This document shows positions 35,120 through 45,481 of a DNA stretch of 64,000 nt, piece by piece. The notes below the pieces were generated by a model. The model was not told the DNA's origin, made no database searches, and saw only the letters and a program-made list of their open reading frames with translations. The stretch is from Arthrinium phaeospermum (taxonomy: Eukaryota; Ascomycota; Sordariomycetes; Amphisphaeriales; Apiosporaceae), in contig QYRS01000005.1 in NCBI GenBank assembly GCA_006503535.1, positions 1,550,001 through 1,614,000 on the forward strand. The letters are read 5' to 3'. Both the position numbers and the translations under genes were made by a program. Numbering within the stretch: the first letter of the stretch is position 1; each line of letters opens with the position of its first letter.

Positions 35120-37480
35120 ATGGCGACACAAGTGCGCTCGGCGCCTATACCAATCCCGAAACTGACCCCTATTTCGGGAGATGGGCTGTTTTCAGGATCA
35201 CAATGGTCGACCTTGTTGGCGCTTGTCGATGCTGCGGTTCCGTCTATCGTGGTGGCATCCTCGGCAGGTGGGAGCGGTAAGCACATCGCGATCTCCGAAC
35301 AGCAGTATAGAGACGCCTATGAACATGTTCGGGTGTCCATGGCCGCTCCGCCCTCGTCTGATGAATTCGAGGAATACCTGCGGGCCCGGCCTAGTGACAA
35401 TCGGCAATTTGTACAAAACGTAAAGAGGACTTTCCAGACGGTGCCTGCAGTCCACAGGAAACGCCTGGCTGGCGCCTTGGATCTTCTAGAGTAAGCCCAT
35501 GTCTTCCTTGACTATATATCTATATAGATGTATGTGTATGTTCAATGGGTAAGTAGGCTTATCATGTGCAACCACCAGGACGCGGCTCGGGAGTCTGATA
35601 AGTACGGGGCACTTCACGCCCTTCAGTGGACTCTCGCTTGCCCAGCAAGAAGCCGTCATCCAGTCGTGGATCACATCCTGGTCCCCAATGTGGCCAACGC
35701 TTGCCCGTATAGTGCTGAGCCTGGCGCAGAAGTCGTTTAGCCAGGCAGACCCCCTGTACCAGCGACTGATCGGGTACACGGACTACCCTCGCGACTATAG
35801 AGCAGGGCCCGGCTTCGACTTCGACTTTCTGCAGTTCGAGGCCCCCGAGCAACCGAGGACTATCAACACGGACGTCGTGATCGTGGGGTCTGGCTGCGGC
35901 GGCGCGGTGTGCGCGAAAGTGCTCGCCGAGGCCGGGCACCGCGTCCTCGTGGTGGACAAGGGCTACCATTTCCCGCCCTCGCAGCTGCCGATGGACCAAG
36001 AAAGCGGGAACCGGCACCTCTTCGAGAGCCACGGCGTCCTGAGCAGCGAGGACAGCAGCACCAACATACTGGCCGGCAGCTGCTGGGGCGGCGGCGGCAC
36101 GGTCAACTGGAGCGTCAGCCTGGAGCCCGAGGAGTTTGTTCGCCGGGAGTGGGCCGACCAGGGTGGTCTCCCCTTCTTTGCCACGGGCGAGTTCCAGGAG
36201 AACTTGGACCGTGTCCGCGACTTCATGGGCGTCAGCGACGCCAACAGGCTGCCGGCGGCTGCGAAAGCCGGGGCGCGGTTCATCGAGGGCTTCCACGCGA
36301 GATACTATTTGATGGGCCGCCGGGCTCTACCAAGAAAGCCGTAGGCTTGACGGGCACGTGGACCGCAAGAGACAAAGATGGCAATGTGGCCGATCCCAAG
36401 AGGAGTCGGCGGCAGGTGGAAGTTAGGGTCAATGCGAAGAGGGTCATTGTGGCGGCTGGCTCGCTGCAAAGTCCCTTGTTCCTGCTAAGGAGCGGCCTTC
36501 AGGTAAGACGATCATCCGTACCCCTTCCAACTACTATTCAAACCAGGTAGCTGACCTGGTTTTGACTACAGAACCCGCCATTGGGAGGAATCTGCATATA
36601 CACCCCTGCAACCAAGTATATGGACGCTTTGACAAAGACATCGAGCCATGGGAAGGAGGCACCATCACGGCTATGTGTGACGAATACAAGGACCTGGACG
36701 GTAACGGCCACGGAGTGAATCTAGAAACTACGAGCATGGTGGTGAGTCACGGGTTCTCTTTTTGCCCCCCTATCCCCATGATGGAACACAACATACTAAT
36801 GATAAACGATGGCAGCCGTACGTGGCCCTATCCACTCTCCCTTGGTACAGCGGCCTCGATTTCAAACTGAACGCACTGCAGCTTCGGAGCTCGAACTGCT
36901 TCATCAGTCTGACTCGAGACCGCGACTCGGGTCGCGTCTACCCCGATCCCGATTCAGGAAGGCCGCGGGTCGAATACATCACCTCGGACTTCGACCGCGC
37001 CCACACGATGGTCGGCGTCGTGGCGCTGGCCAAGCTCTGCTACGTCCAGGGCGCGCGCGAGATCTGGGCCAACCTGCCGGGGGAAGCCCTTCGTGCGCAG
37101 TGGTGGCGCTTTGACATCAATAACAGTAGCGAAAAGCTTGGAGGGAGATGACAAGGGAGAAGTCCTCCCGGGCAGCAGCAGCAGCAACCTCCCGAGGACG
37201 ACCCGGAGTTCATGGCCTGGCTCGCGTTGCTGGAGAAGGCGAGCAACAAGCCCCCGCGCGCCGCCTGGGGCTCGGCGCACCAGATGGGCACCTGCCGCAT
37301 GAGCGGCCGCGAGGAGGGGGGCGTGGTGGACGCGCGCGGTCGGGTCTGGGGACCGAGGGCCTGCTCGTGGCGGATTCCAGCGTGTTTCCGAGCGCGAGCG
37401 GCGTTAATCCCATGATTACGGTCATGGCGATCGCGGACCATATCGCCAGGAATCTGGCAGAGGAACTAGTCGCATCCTGA
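35120..37480 (+). pseudogene. FAO1: Long-chain fatty alcohol oxidase (GMC oxidoreductase), frameshifted
   Basis: Homologous to fungal and plant long-chain alcohol oxidases, flavoproteins that turn fatty alcohols into aldehydes. Exon 1 (35120-35490) and exon 2 (from 35579) join in frame and read through the FAD-binding DVVIVGSGCGGAVCAKVLAEAG. Then the coding order breaks. About 45 residues usual after MGVS are missing near 36235, including the conserved cysteine cluster. Single-base frame changes follow near 36300, 36579, 37140, 37192 and 37350. The downstream pieces are plainly the same protein: RVIVAAGSLQSPLFLLRSGL, IGRNLHIHPCNQVYGRFDK, SLTRDRDSGRVYPDP, WGSAHQMGTCRMSGRE and ADSSVFPSASGVNPMITVMA. 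Introns at 36503-36571 and 36742-36815 look intact. This is either a dead gene or an intact one behind sequence errors. Confidence 0.85.
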
Positions 37481-37914
37481 GCTGCCGGTAAGCTAGGTGG
37501 AGGAAGAGATAGTGAGAGGGGTGTTCTGAGGGGGGACATCTATGTCCCTGTGGTAATTCAGGGAGACGTCCCTACTGTGTAGGTTCCCCGAGCATACTTG
37601 TATATACCTAAGGTAGCTGTGTACTCCAGCTATATTTAATCGTTATCGTCCGTTTCCAGGATTTCGTGTATTCTGATAACTACGCGCCGCGCCACCTTCC
37701 AGTCAAGATTGAGATCCCCCCTCTCTCTCTTTGCAGCGTCTGAACTAAATCTGATCCAGTACAGTTCATGAAAGACGTGGAAGAGAGGGAAAAAGAGAAG
37801 AAGAGAAAGAGAAAAGAAAAGAAGAAAAAAGAGGAAGGGAAAGAGCTCATCCCCACCCCTGCCTGGGCTCTGTCGCAATGTCCTTCCATTCGCGTACCCT
37901 AGAAGTGGTGCGCT
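37481..37914. other. Spacer with a purine-rich tract
   Basis: A short gap between two broken genes. From about 37786 to 37850 the + strand is almost all A and G (GAGAAGAAGAGAAAG-like), ending just before the F-box-type pseudogene. Nothing else is seen. Confidence 0.55.
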
Positions 37915-39853
37915 TTCACGCTACTACGTCTCCCACATTCATGCATACTCGGCGAAAGTCCCTGGGGAGGCAACAGACCCGAAGAGTGCCGGTGCTCGGA
38001 TTGTGAAGAATATCCCGACCGACCCGGAGAAGTACCGCAGTATGTATCTCTGGGCCCCGGACGGTGAACACTTATTAACAGAACGATGAACTGCAGAATG
38101 GCTTGAAAAGAAGCGAGCACGCCATGCGGCCAAGGAAGCCGAACTGGAAGTACACATCTATCAGCTTTACGGCAAAGATGAGCTTTACGGAAATGACAAA
38201 GCGACTATCCCTTGGGAACGACGAAGTCTACGTGGAAAACCCAACTATGAGGTGCTTGGCCGAGACGAGGTGACGCTCCCTTCCGAGCTGTGCTGCTGGC
38301 TACAAAGCCGACAACGTCTACATCATCGACCTTGATGACGAGATCCTGACCATCAACTACGGCATACATTGGAAGCTGAAACATTCCCCGTCAGGACGAC
38401 CTGTGGGCTCGTGCCGGCGTGAACAGCATATACCGCACAAGCCGACCATCTCCCTGGACCTCTGCCCGGAAGAGCACATGGCCGAACTGGCCTTGCCACT
38501 TCCCGAGCACAACCCGGTGGTCGGATACAACTCCCGCGCCGTGGTGCCAAGAACAGATATTGACGGGGCGCGAAGACCTTCTTCACCTACGTCTTGGCTA
38601 GGATTTTTGTCCAATACAAGGAGGCCATTGTTCGTTTGGAAGGGAGTGGAGTCCGAATTCGTTGCCATTCCGCGAGCTGGCCTTCGCCATCGTCTCGATT
38701 GCTTCCGGTCAGACGAGGTTCCATCCCAAATCGCCTCTGCGCTGTCACAAGCAACACGCTGGGCAATGCGACCGAGACTCTGGAGAAAGCGGTTGGGACT
38801 CTGAAGAGAGCGATCAGGGCTCTGATCAATACGAACGGGCATGCGAACGGGAATGCTACATGGAGCATTTGTACGATGTCCCGACAGATAGTGACGGCTG
38901 GGGGTGGGGACCATCGCACCCACATCCGCGCGCTGGTGACGCTCATTGGGCTGGCAATATCTTACCGTTGTTGGAGTTCGGCTCCATGTCACACTTTGCT
39001 GGCCAAGCCCCCGGAGCGTCACCCATCGAGACGACATACTGGATCAAGGACGTGCTTGTCAGCCTTACCATGGTAGTTGACGGCAGAGCCATCACCAACG
39101 CTGTGGAGTATGGTGTCAACCAGGGACGCACCCATTTCCAGATGTTGTTATATCGCTCTTCGACGTAGCCTTGGCAGAAGTGACCTTGGACGAGAACGCC
39201 AAGCTCGTGGTCAGATTCAGCGAAAGCATCAGCCTTTCTCCCCTACGCCCTGAATACTGTACGAGCACCCACCGCGTGAGCGACCAGAGCTGAAGCCCGG
39301 AATGACGGTCCAGCCAGAGGCCGGCGAGCTTCACATACGGTCCAACTGCACGGGGAGCAGTCGCAGACTGCGAAAGTACTTCCCCGGACTCGCAGCACTC
39401 GTCAACTTCTTTGACGTGGCTGCGGACCGCCGCGTGGCTCTCGTTCGACTGTCACGCTCCCCGCGGAGCTCTACGACCAGATCCTCAATTTCGTCGACTT
39501 CGAAACCTGGAAGACCTGCCTGGCGTGTCACAAGCGTTCCGTTCCAGCGGCCTCCGCAAGTATAGGCTTGACGCGGAGAAACGGCTTGTGGCAGGGCCGT
39601 TCGTGAGACTGAACATAGAGGACTACCAGACGAACCGACGCGTGCTCGCGTTCATATTGAATACATGAAGACGGGCCGGATCCTCGGAATACTGGAATCA
39701 CGGACGTCTTATTGCACGACCGAAACTTGCTGGGCGCCAATTATTGGCAGTGGTGACCGGCAAGCACTCATGTTCGATGTGCATGCCCAATTCGACTTGG
39801 CGTGGAGGATGCGAGTAGAGGAAGACAGCGAAGACGACGGCCCGGATGAATAA
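37915..39853 (+). pseudogene. F-box-type fungal protein, many frameshifts
   Basis: A string of fragments in all three frames reads as one fungal protein. In order: PTDPEKYRSMYLWAPDGEHLL (about 38017), YIIDLDDEILTINYGIHWKL (about 38318), TISLDLCPEEHMAELALPLP (38447), LPFRELAFAIVSIAS-like (38660), LLEFGSMSHFAGQAPG and YWIKDVLVSLTMVVDG (38970-39090), SLFDVALAEVTLDEN, RLRKYFPGLAALVNFFDVAA (39369), an F-box-like ELYDQILNFVDFETWK (39462) continuing in another frame as GVSQAFRSSGLRKYRLD, and an acidic end EEDSEDDGPDE. At least seven frame changes are needed. F-box proteins recruit substrates to SCF ubiquitin ligases, but the substrate cannot be inferred. The family assignment comes from the F-box-like segment and my recollection of this fungal protein type. 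Confidence 0.7.
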
Positions 39854-40917
39854 CCAGAAGGCTACATACTATGCCATGATACAGTATACCTGTGTCATCC
39901 GGGATGCGCCAGGACGCGTCGTGAGCCTCACACCAACGAGACCCCCTGCCAAAGAACCGGTCAAACGTATACGAGCCTAGACGTTCACGGAATGATGATA
40001 TGCCTACCAAACTTTGTTGGGACGGTATCATGTATTGTCTAATGGACTCACCGCCATGTATAAGGTGTTATCCCATCCGACATATCGCGTACATTCTTGA
40101 ACCTCCAGCTGACTAAAGAAAAAAGGAGAACCATTACAGGAATTTGCATTCGCCTGTGGTACACCTCTAGCCAACAGGATAAGGGAACAGAATCTGGCCC
40201 AGCAAGGCTGCACAAGCTCTGTCGTTGAGTACTGCTTCTAGCCCTGGCGATTCTGCCCACGCCTTTCATTGGCACTATCCCGTAAAACTCAGCCCGACGA
40301 ATGGAGCGGCGTACCTGCGTCAGACTTCCTCCCCGGTCTGTGGGTTACTTTGTGGCCATTTCTTTCTTGTTTGAAGAGAGACAGTTTCCCCTCGACGCCA
40401 CGCCATGACAGCAGTAGCAGCCTTTGGGTAGTTTCTCATATTCGGCCCGGCTCAAGGGACCGAACTGCCATGAATGATTGTCTTAGTCAGGCCCGGGGTA
40501 TGGTTTCCGAGTCTGTCATAGTTTGGCCCAGAAGCACTGGTCACTAGTTAGTTGGGTAGCAATGAATAAACGTATGTAGATGAGATGAACATCGAGTTGC
40601 CGCAACGAGCCGATCCCAAGCGCCCTTTTTCCAGACGCCCCTGTGTAAGAAGAAGACATGCACAAGGCGAGAATACTTCTTAGGCAGCTGTGATGGTTTC
40701 CTAACCCTGCGGGCCGAAAGGTGGCGCGCGAGCGGGCGGCTTACCCCCATGGCCTCTAATTAGACTTCGAAGCATGTGAGATGGATCAAGGATTGATGCC
40801 TTGAAGCGGTCTAGTATATAGATAAGCAGTTATGTACCGGTACACTTAAGAGAATTCAATGCCACAACACTGCACTGCACAGACTGACAGCCGGGCGGAC
40901 TGGGTTTTTGGCAGCCT

Positions 40918-41334
40918 GGACTAACTGCCGACAATTTGACTTTGCAGCCGTTGAAGACGCCCATCAGGTAAACCTTAGCAACAACCAACGGGCAAGGCGA
41001 GGCGGTGTGGTTCAAGAAAGTCCCGAGCCAATAATGTTTACGCAAAGCAACCTATGCATGGCCTGGCGGAACTGCTGCTGCTTGCAACTGCCTAGATACT
41101 AACTAGTGTATCGCCACGCACGTGGACTACTGCCGACAATTTGACTTTGCAGCCGTTGAAGACGCCCATCAGGTAAACCTTAGCAACAACCAACCGGGCA
41201 AGGCGAGGCGGTGTGGTTCAAGAAAGTCCCGAGCCAATAATTTTACTGCAAAGCAACCTATGCATGGCCTGGCGGAACTGCTGCTGCTTGCAACTGCCTA
41301 GATACTAACTAGTGTATACGCCCACGCACGACGT
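40918..41334 (+). repeat. Tandem duplication, about 206-bp unit, two copies
   Basis: The segment beginning GGACTAACTGCCGACAATTT at 40918 is repeated from 41124 with near identity up to CACGCACG...ACGTGG. The copies differ mainly by inserted or deleted bases: CTAACTG against CTACTG, CAACGGG against CAACCGGG, and several in the final 20 bases. Simple substitutions are almost absent. There is no coding frame running through both copies. Confidence 0.92.
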
Positions 41335-43521
41335 GGTAGTCGAACCGAGAGAACAGCGATCATCATGCATGCGGTTGTGCTCTCACTTACCTACTTTGTT
41401 AGGTAGGTGGAAAGTAAATCAAAGGTAACGAGGGCTTCGGTTGCGGCGTTAGCCGGGACCTAAATCTATTTTCTTCTCGGAAGCGCAGTGAAGAAGAATT
41501 ACAGTGCATCAGAGGGTGGTATCAGGCAGACAGAAGAGAGAGAAGTAAGTGAGACGACACACAAGCCGGAGTGATTAGTATAGTAGGTAGTATTGATCGG
41601 CCATTGCCGTTTAATACCTACCATCATCGCCCCTATCTCTTTACCCCAGCCTTACGGCTTACCCCGGATTCAACTAGCCAGATTGCTCCCTTTCCGTATC
41701 CCGGCCAATAGGAACCGAGTGCTGGGGTTACGCGGATGATTGCAGTTGGAGATGGTGTAGGATACCCACTTCCTACTACTACTACTCTATGCAGTAAGAT
41801 CTTACGTGCATATTATCCCATGACTTCATATATATTGGGGGGTTACGGTACGCGTTTGGCCGAAGCAAGCAGCAAGAATTGGCGCGCCAACACCGGCGCA
41901 AGCGTCTCGGCAGGTAAGGGGGGAAGACTGCGGGTAAATCTCGTAACAGCCGCGCAAGAGAGACGCACATAAAGAAAATAGGAAAGGAGATCCAGGCAGC
42001 CATATTCTCCAGTATTGAACTTGGCATGTGACCTGATCCGCGCGTTCTGCCTTGCTGCCTCGCCGGAGAGAAGAACCAACCTGCTTACCTATTTGCCCCA
42101 GCTACAAGAGGACAATAACTCGGGTATCGCAGCCTCCCGCGTGCAGTCTCCCGGACTGATGCTGCTCGCGACGGCAGCGGCATTGCATGAACGATGCAGT
42201 AAGACGACAACGGTGTGCAACGGCCCTGCCTAGTTGATTAGAATACCTGCTCGGTGTGGTAATTGGGTTGGATCTTCCATGTTGGGGGTACAGAGTACGT
42301 AGGGAATAATCATCATCTTCACATGCCCAACATCCGTGGGTGGGTGTTGGCTCAGTATTGTACAGCAAACGAAATAAGAAAGTGTCACATAGGCTACTGC
42401 AGGTAGAATAAATGAAGCATAGGCAGGGGGTAAAGGCGAGACCTTCTAGAAACGATCTCCGAAAAGGGTAAAAAGAAAAGAAGAAAAGAAAAAAATAAAC
42501 TAGCTTAAACCTGCCCAGGGAGGTAGTAGGCTTGTTTGTCAAGATGTTGGGTTTGGGGGCAGAATACCGCCGAAAGAAGTACCGGGTTGCATATGTGTAG
42601 TCGTACTCGTACGCCCGTTTCAATGGCGCACACTTAGTTTCCTGTTGGACCGTACCATGGGGGTGAGAGGAAAAAAGAAAAAAAAATATATGGCGATTCG
42701 TTGTACAGCGTCGTTGATTAGGGGTACTCACCAGATGTCAGAAAGTCCTAGATCAGACGTAGTATTCCATACAGTACCGGATCTTACTCGTTACGCATTC
42801 AGTGACACATCAATGGCAAAAAGGGCACGACACAAGCAATGAATTTGAATATGTTCAAATTAAGTACTAAACAAAAACAAAGAGCAGAGTAAGGTGCGTT
42901 GCGCTTTCATCGCCTCCTGGGCGTGCGTCAACCGAAACACCTAGACCAGCATCCCATGCCACATGTATTTGACTCGCCGGCAAATCACTGCTCAGCAGGA
43001 CTGCCGGGTGGCTTCCTTTCTCGGCCCCCTAAAGCGACCTGTGGTGCGCTCGAGGGGGCGAGTCCGGGTGCAGTGGGATGAGCTACAATTGCCGCCTTCG
43101 TTCCTGGCCCTCCCCAACAATGGCGCCGTGAGGCACGTCAAAGTCTTCTTCTCTCTATAGCTGAAACCATCCACCCCCAAGACGTCGCATGAGACACTAC
43201 TCCGAGCTTGCAGAGTAGGCTCATACTGGCGAACAATCTCGGCGCGGCGTTTACTCTGCTCGCGGACAGCGGTGTCGCGTCCGGAACAGGCCAGGGAGGA
43301 CCAGCAAGATGCAACAATGCCGGTTGAAGGGCCACGCATCTTTTTTTCTTTCTTCTTCTCTTGCACAGCAAAAAAGATTGTATAATGATGCCCAGCTCTA
43401 TATCCAAATGAAAACCCAACACTGCTTCAAACCCCTTTCGCAGCCCAGACTCGACCGAGCTAGCGGTCGTTCGTCATGGGAGCAGTAGTCTTGGTTGATT
43501 GACAGCCAGTGCCTACCCCGA

Positions 43522-43544
43522 CCCCATTGTCACAGACAATGGGG
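43522..43544. repeat. Inverted repeat, 10-bp arms, 3-base loop
   Basis: CCCCATTGTC, then ACA, then GACAATGGGG. It could form a hairpin in RNA. It lies about 0.9 kb beyond the stop codon of the minus-strand gene at 44447. No function is implied by the sequence. Confidence 0.5.
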
Positions 43545-44446
43545 CCGAGGCTACGATTCATGTGGAATCGACCGTATATGTATGGGTGTTGCGTGGTGGG
43601 ATCCTGTCCCGCAAACCCCCGAACCCATTGTCGTCGCTTCGATCGTCCTTTGCGAACAGGAGTGCCAACATCAAGCTGGCCAAGTCTCATTCGTTGCGAA
43701 AGTCGTCATTAAGCTCGTAGGTATTCGTCATTAGGTCGTTCATGTAGTCGTAAGTCAAAGAAACCAAGGCCGGGGAAACAAAATATGTTTCGTTTGAAGC
43801 GAGTGTGTGTCGACCATAGTTGTCGTCTCGTATCGGATCATATCGAGTCGTCGGTCTGGGGTATCACCAAAGAAAGCCGCTTCATACCGTATGCCGAACA
43901 ATAGAAAATGTGACAAAAACAAAATCCGGAAATCTCTGTCCCGGTCTCTGCCGGGCTTAGGGTGGGTGCATTGCTGCGTGTACCTCTTATTTTTGATGAG
44001 ATGGAAGAAGAAAATCCTGTCTTCTAGATCGAAACCCTGCCATGCTTGTAAATGCAATCAAGAAACCCGCCCGGACCCAGCCATGTTGAGGTTGAGAAAA
44101 TAGCTTTCGACCGAGCTGGCGGTTGTGTTGATTTGAGTTCCCCCGAAAACAGACGCTCGCTCGCTATAAATTGGTATAAACAAATGAAAATCCAAAAAGA
44201 TAAAAAAGAAAAAGAAAAAGCACGAGTGTTGTTGATGATAACGATAATGATGCTGATGATGACGCGGTCGAGAATTGTCGCCTCCTGATTTGATGCAAAA
44301 AAACGCCGATATGCCTTTGGAAGATGCGATGAATGAGTTGCGCCGCGAATGCCGTGTCCCAAACCGGGGAAAATAGAAATACACAACGATCTTCTTCACG
44401 AAGTCGTGACAATGGGAGAGCGTTGCCCCTCGGCTGAGGTTGGTTG

Positions 44447-45481
44447 TCACATTGTCGTGGTGTATTCCTGATAGCGATCCCAGTTGAAGCCACCATAGCC
44501 GATGTTGACACCGCATTGAGGTGCCAGCATGCTGGGAAGCGGCAGCGCCGGGATGGGGGCTGACACCATGGGCGAGCTGTAGAAGAAGCCGGCGGTGGTA
44601 AAGGGCTGGCTGTAGGAAGGTGTCGGCGGCGAGGGGATTTGTAACTCATTCATGCCCATGTTGGCCCATATCGGAGTATTGCTCGAATCAGCGGACGTCG
44701 ATGTGCAGCTTGGGCTGGACGGTAGGACCCTCCAGGCATCGACCGGAGTGGGAGCTACCGGTGAAGGTGTGTTCTGAGCCCACATGTTTGCTCCGGCCGG
44801 TGAGCTGGGGAGCAGCGGAGGTTGCCGCACGACATCGACGATTCTTGGTGGAGGTGGCAGCAGCGACTTCATCAACCCGTTAATGCTGTTCTTGACCTCT
44901 TCGCTCTTTCCGCATAGCAGTTCACCTGCGCCCTCCTCTTCAAGCCCTTCGAGAGCAGATACATGAGTCCGGTAGACGAACTTGTTGATGGCCTGGATGA
45001 AATCCTCATGTAACTTCTTGGCTTGCTGCTCCTTCTCGGACCAGTCGTAAGTACCTGCTTTGGCGTCGACAATGTGGATGTCTTTGTGATACTCGATCAG
45101 GGCCTCTATCGACTCCGGTGTTAGCTTGAAGGCGACCTCGTTGCGCAGGACCATGTCCACATGGACGATGTAGGCTTCGATGTGGAGGAGCTGGTAGTTG
45201 AAAAGGGCCTCGACCAGGGGGTTCGAGTCCTGGCGCAGATCGGCCTCCGGGCCCTTGGGGAGCATCATGGAGGTCAGAGTCCAGATGGCGTTTGGCGAGG
45301 AGAGGGTTTCTGTCAAGCACCGTTGGTGCTGCGGCACGCTGTTGAGGGGGCGCTTCACCCTGTTGATGCGCTTGAGTGTCTGTGTTAACCACGGCTCGAC
45401 TTTGGAGCCCAGGACGACGTTGACCGAGGAGGCTCGAGGCGCAAAGGCAGCGGCCGACGCCGGTAATAATTGCGGAGGCAT
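44447..45481 (-). CDS. Uncharacterised protein, 344 residues, single exon
   Basis: A clean ATG-started frame with protein-like composition. Residues 1-130 are mixed and helical-looking (KVEPWLTQTLKRINRVKRPL, AIWTLTSMMLPKGPEADLR). Residues 85-190 contain charged and aromatic helices (LFNYQLLHIEAYIVHVDMVL, EALIEYHKDIHIVDAKAGTY, WSEKEQQAKKLHEDFIQAIN). From about 205 the sequence turns rich in Pro and Ser (SLLPPPPRIVDV, SPSCTSTSADSSN) and is probably disordered, ending GFNWDRYQEYTTTM. I see no signal peptide, membrane segment or known catalytic motif, and I do not recognise the family. The regular start codon, length and absence of stops argue that it is a real gene. The 5' flank holds a TATATA-rich stretch at 45505-45535. 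Confidence 0.65.
   Translation of the reverse strand: MPPQLLPASAAAFAPRASSVNVVLGSKVEPWLTQTLKRINRVKRPLNSVPQHQRCLTETLSSPNAIWTLTSMMLPKGPEADLRQDSNPLVEALFNYQLLHIEAYIVHVDMVLRNEVAFKLTPESIEALIEYHKDIHIVDAKAGTYDWSEKEQQAKKLHEDFIQAINKFVYRTHVSALEGLEEEGAGELLCGKSEEVKNSINGLMKSLLPPPPRIVDVVRQPPLLPSSPAGANMWAQNTPSPVAPTPVDAWRVLPSSPSCTSTSADSSNTPIWANMGMNELQIPSPPTPSYSQPFTTAGFFYSSPMVSAPIPALPLPSMLAPQCGVNIGYGGFNWDRYQEYTTTM

Larger units (their letters stand above)
39854..44446. other. Gene-free region with tandem duplication
   Basis: About 4.6 kb without a recognised gene. It holds the 206-base tandem duplication at 40918-41334, an A/G-rich low-complexity stretch near 42470-42500, and an inverted repeat with 10-base arms at 43522-43544. 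The right end should include the 3' untranslated region of the minus-strand gene that stops at 44447. Confidence 0.5.

Noticed and set aside
45205..45225. GGTTCGAGTCC, resembling a tRNA B box
   Set aside because: It lies inside the coding sequence of the gene at 44447-45481 and no A box or cloverleaf can be built around it.
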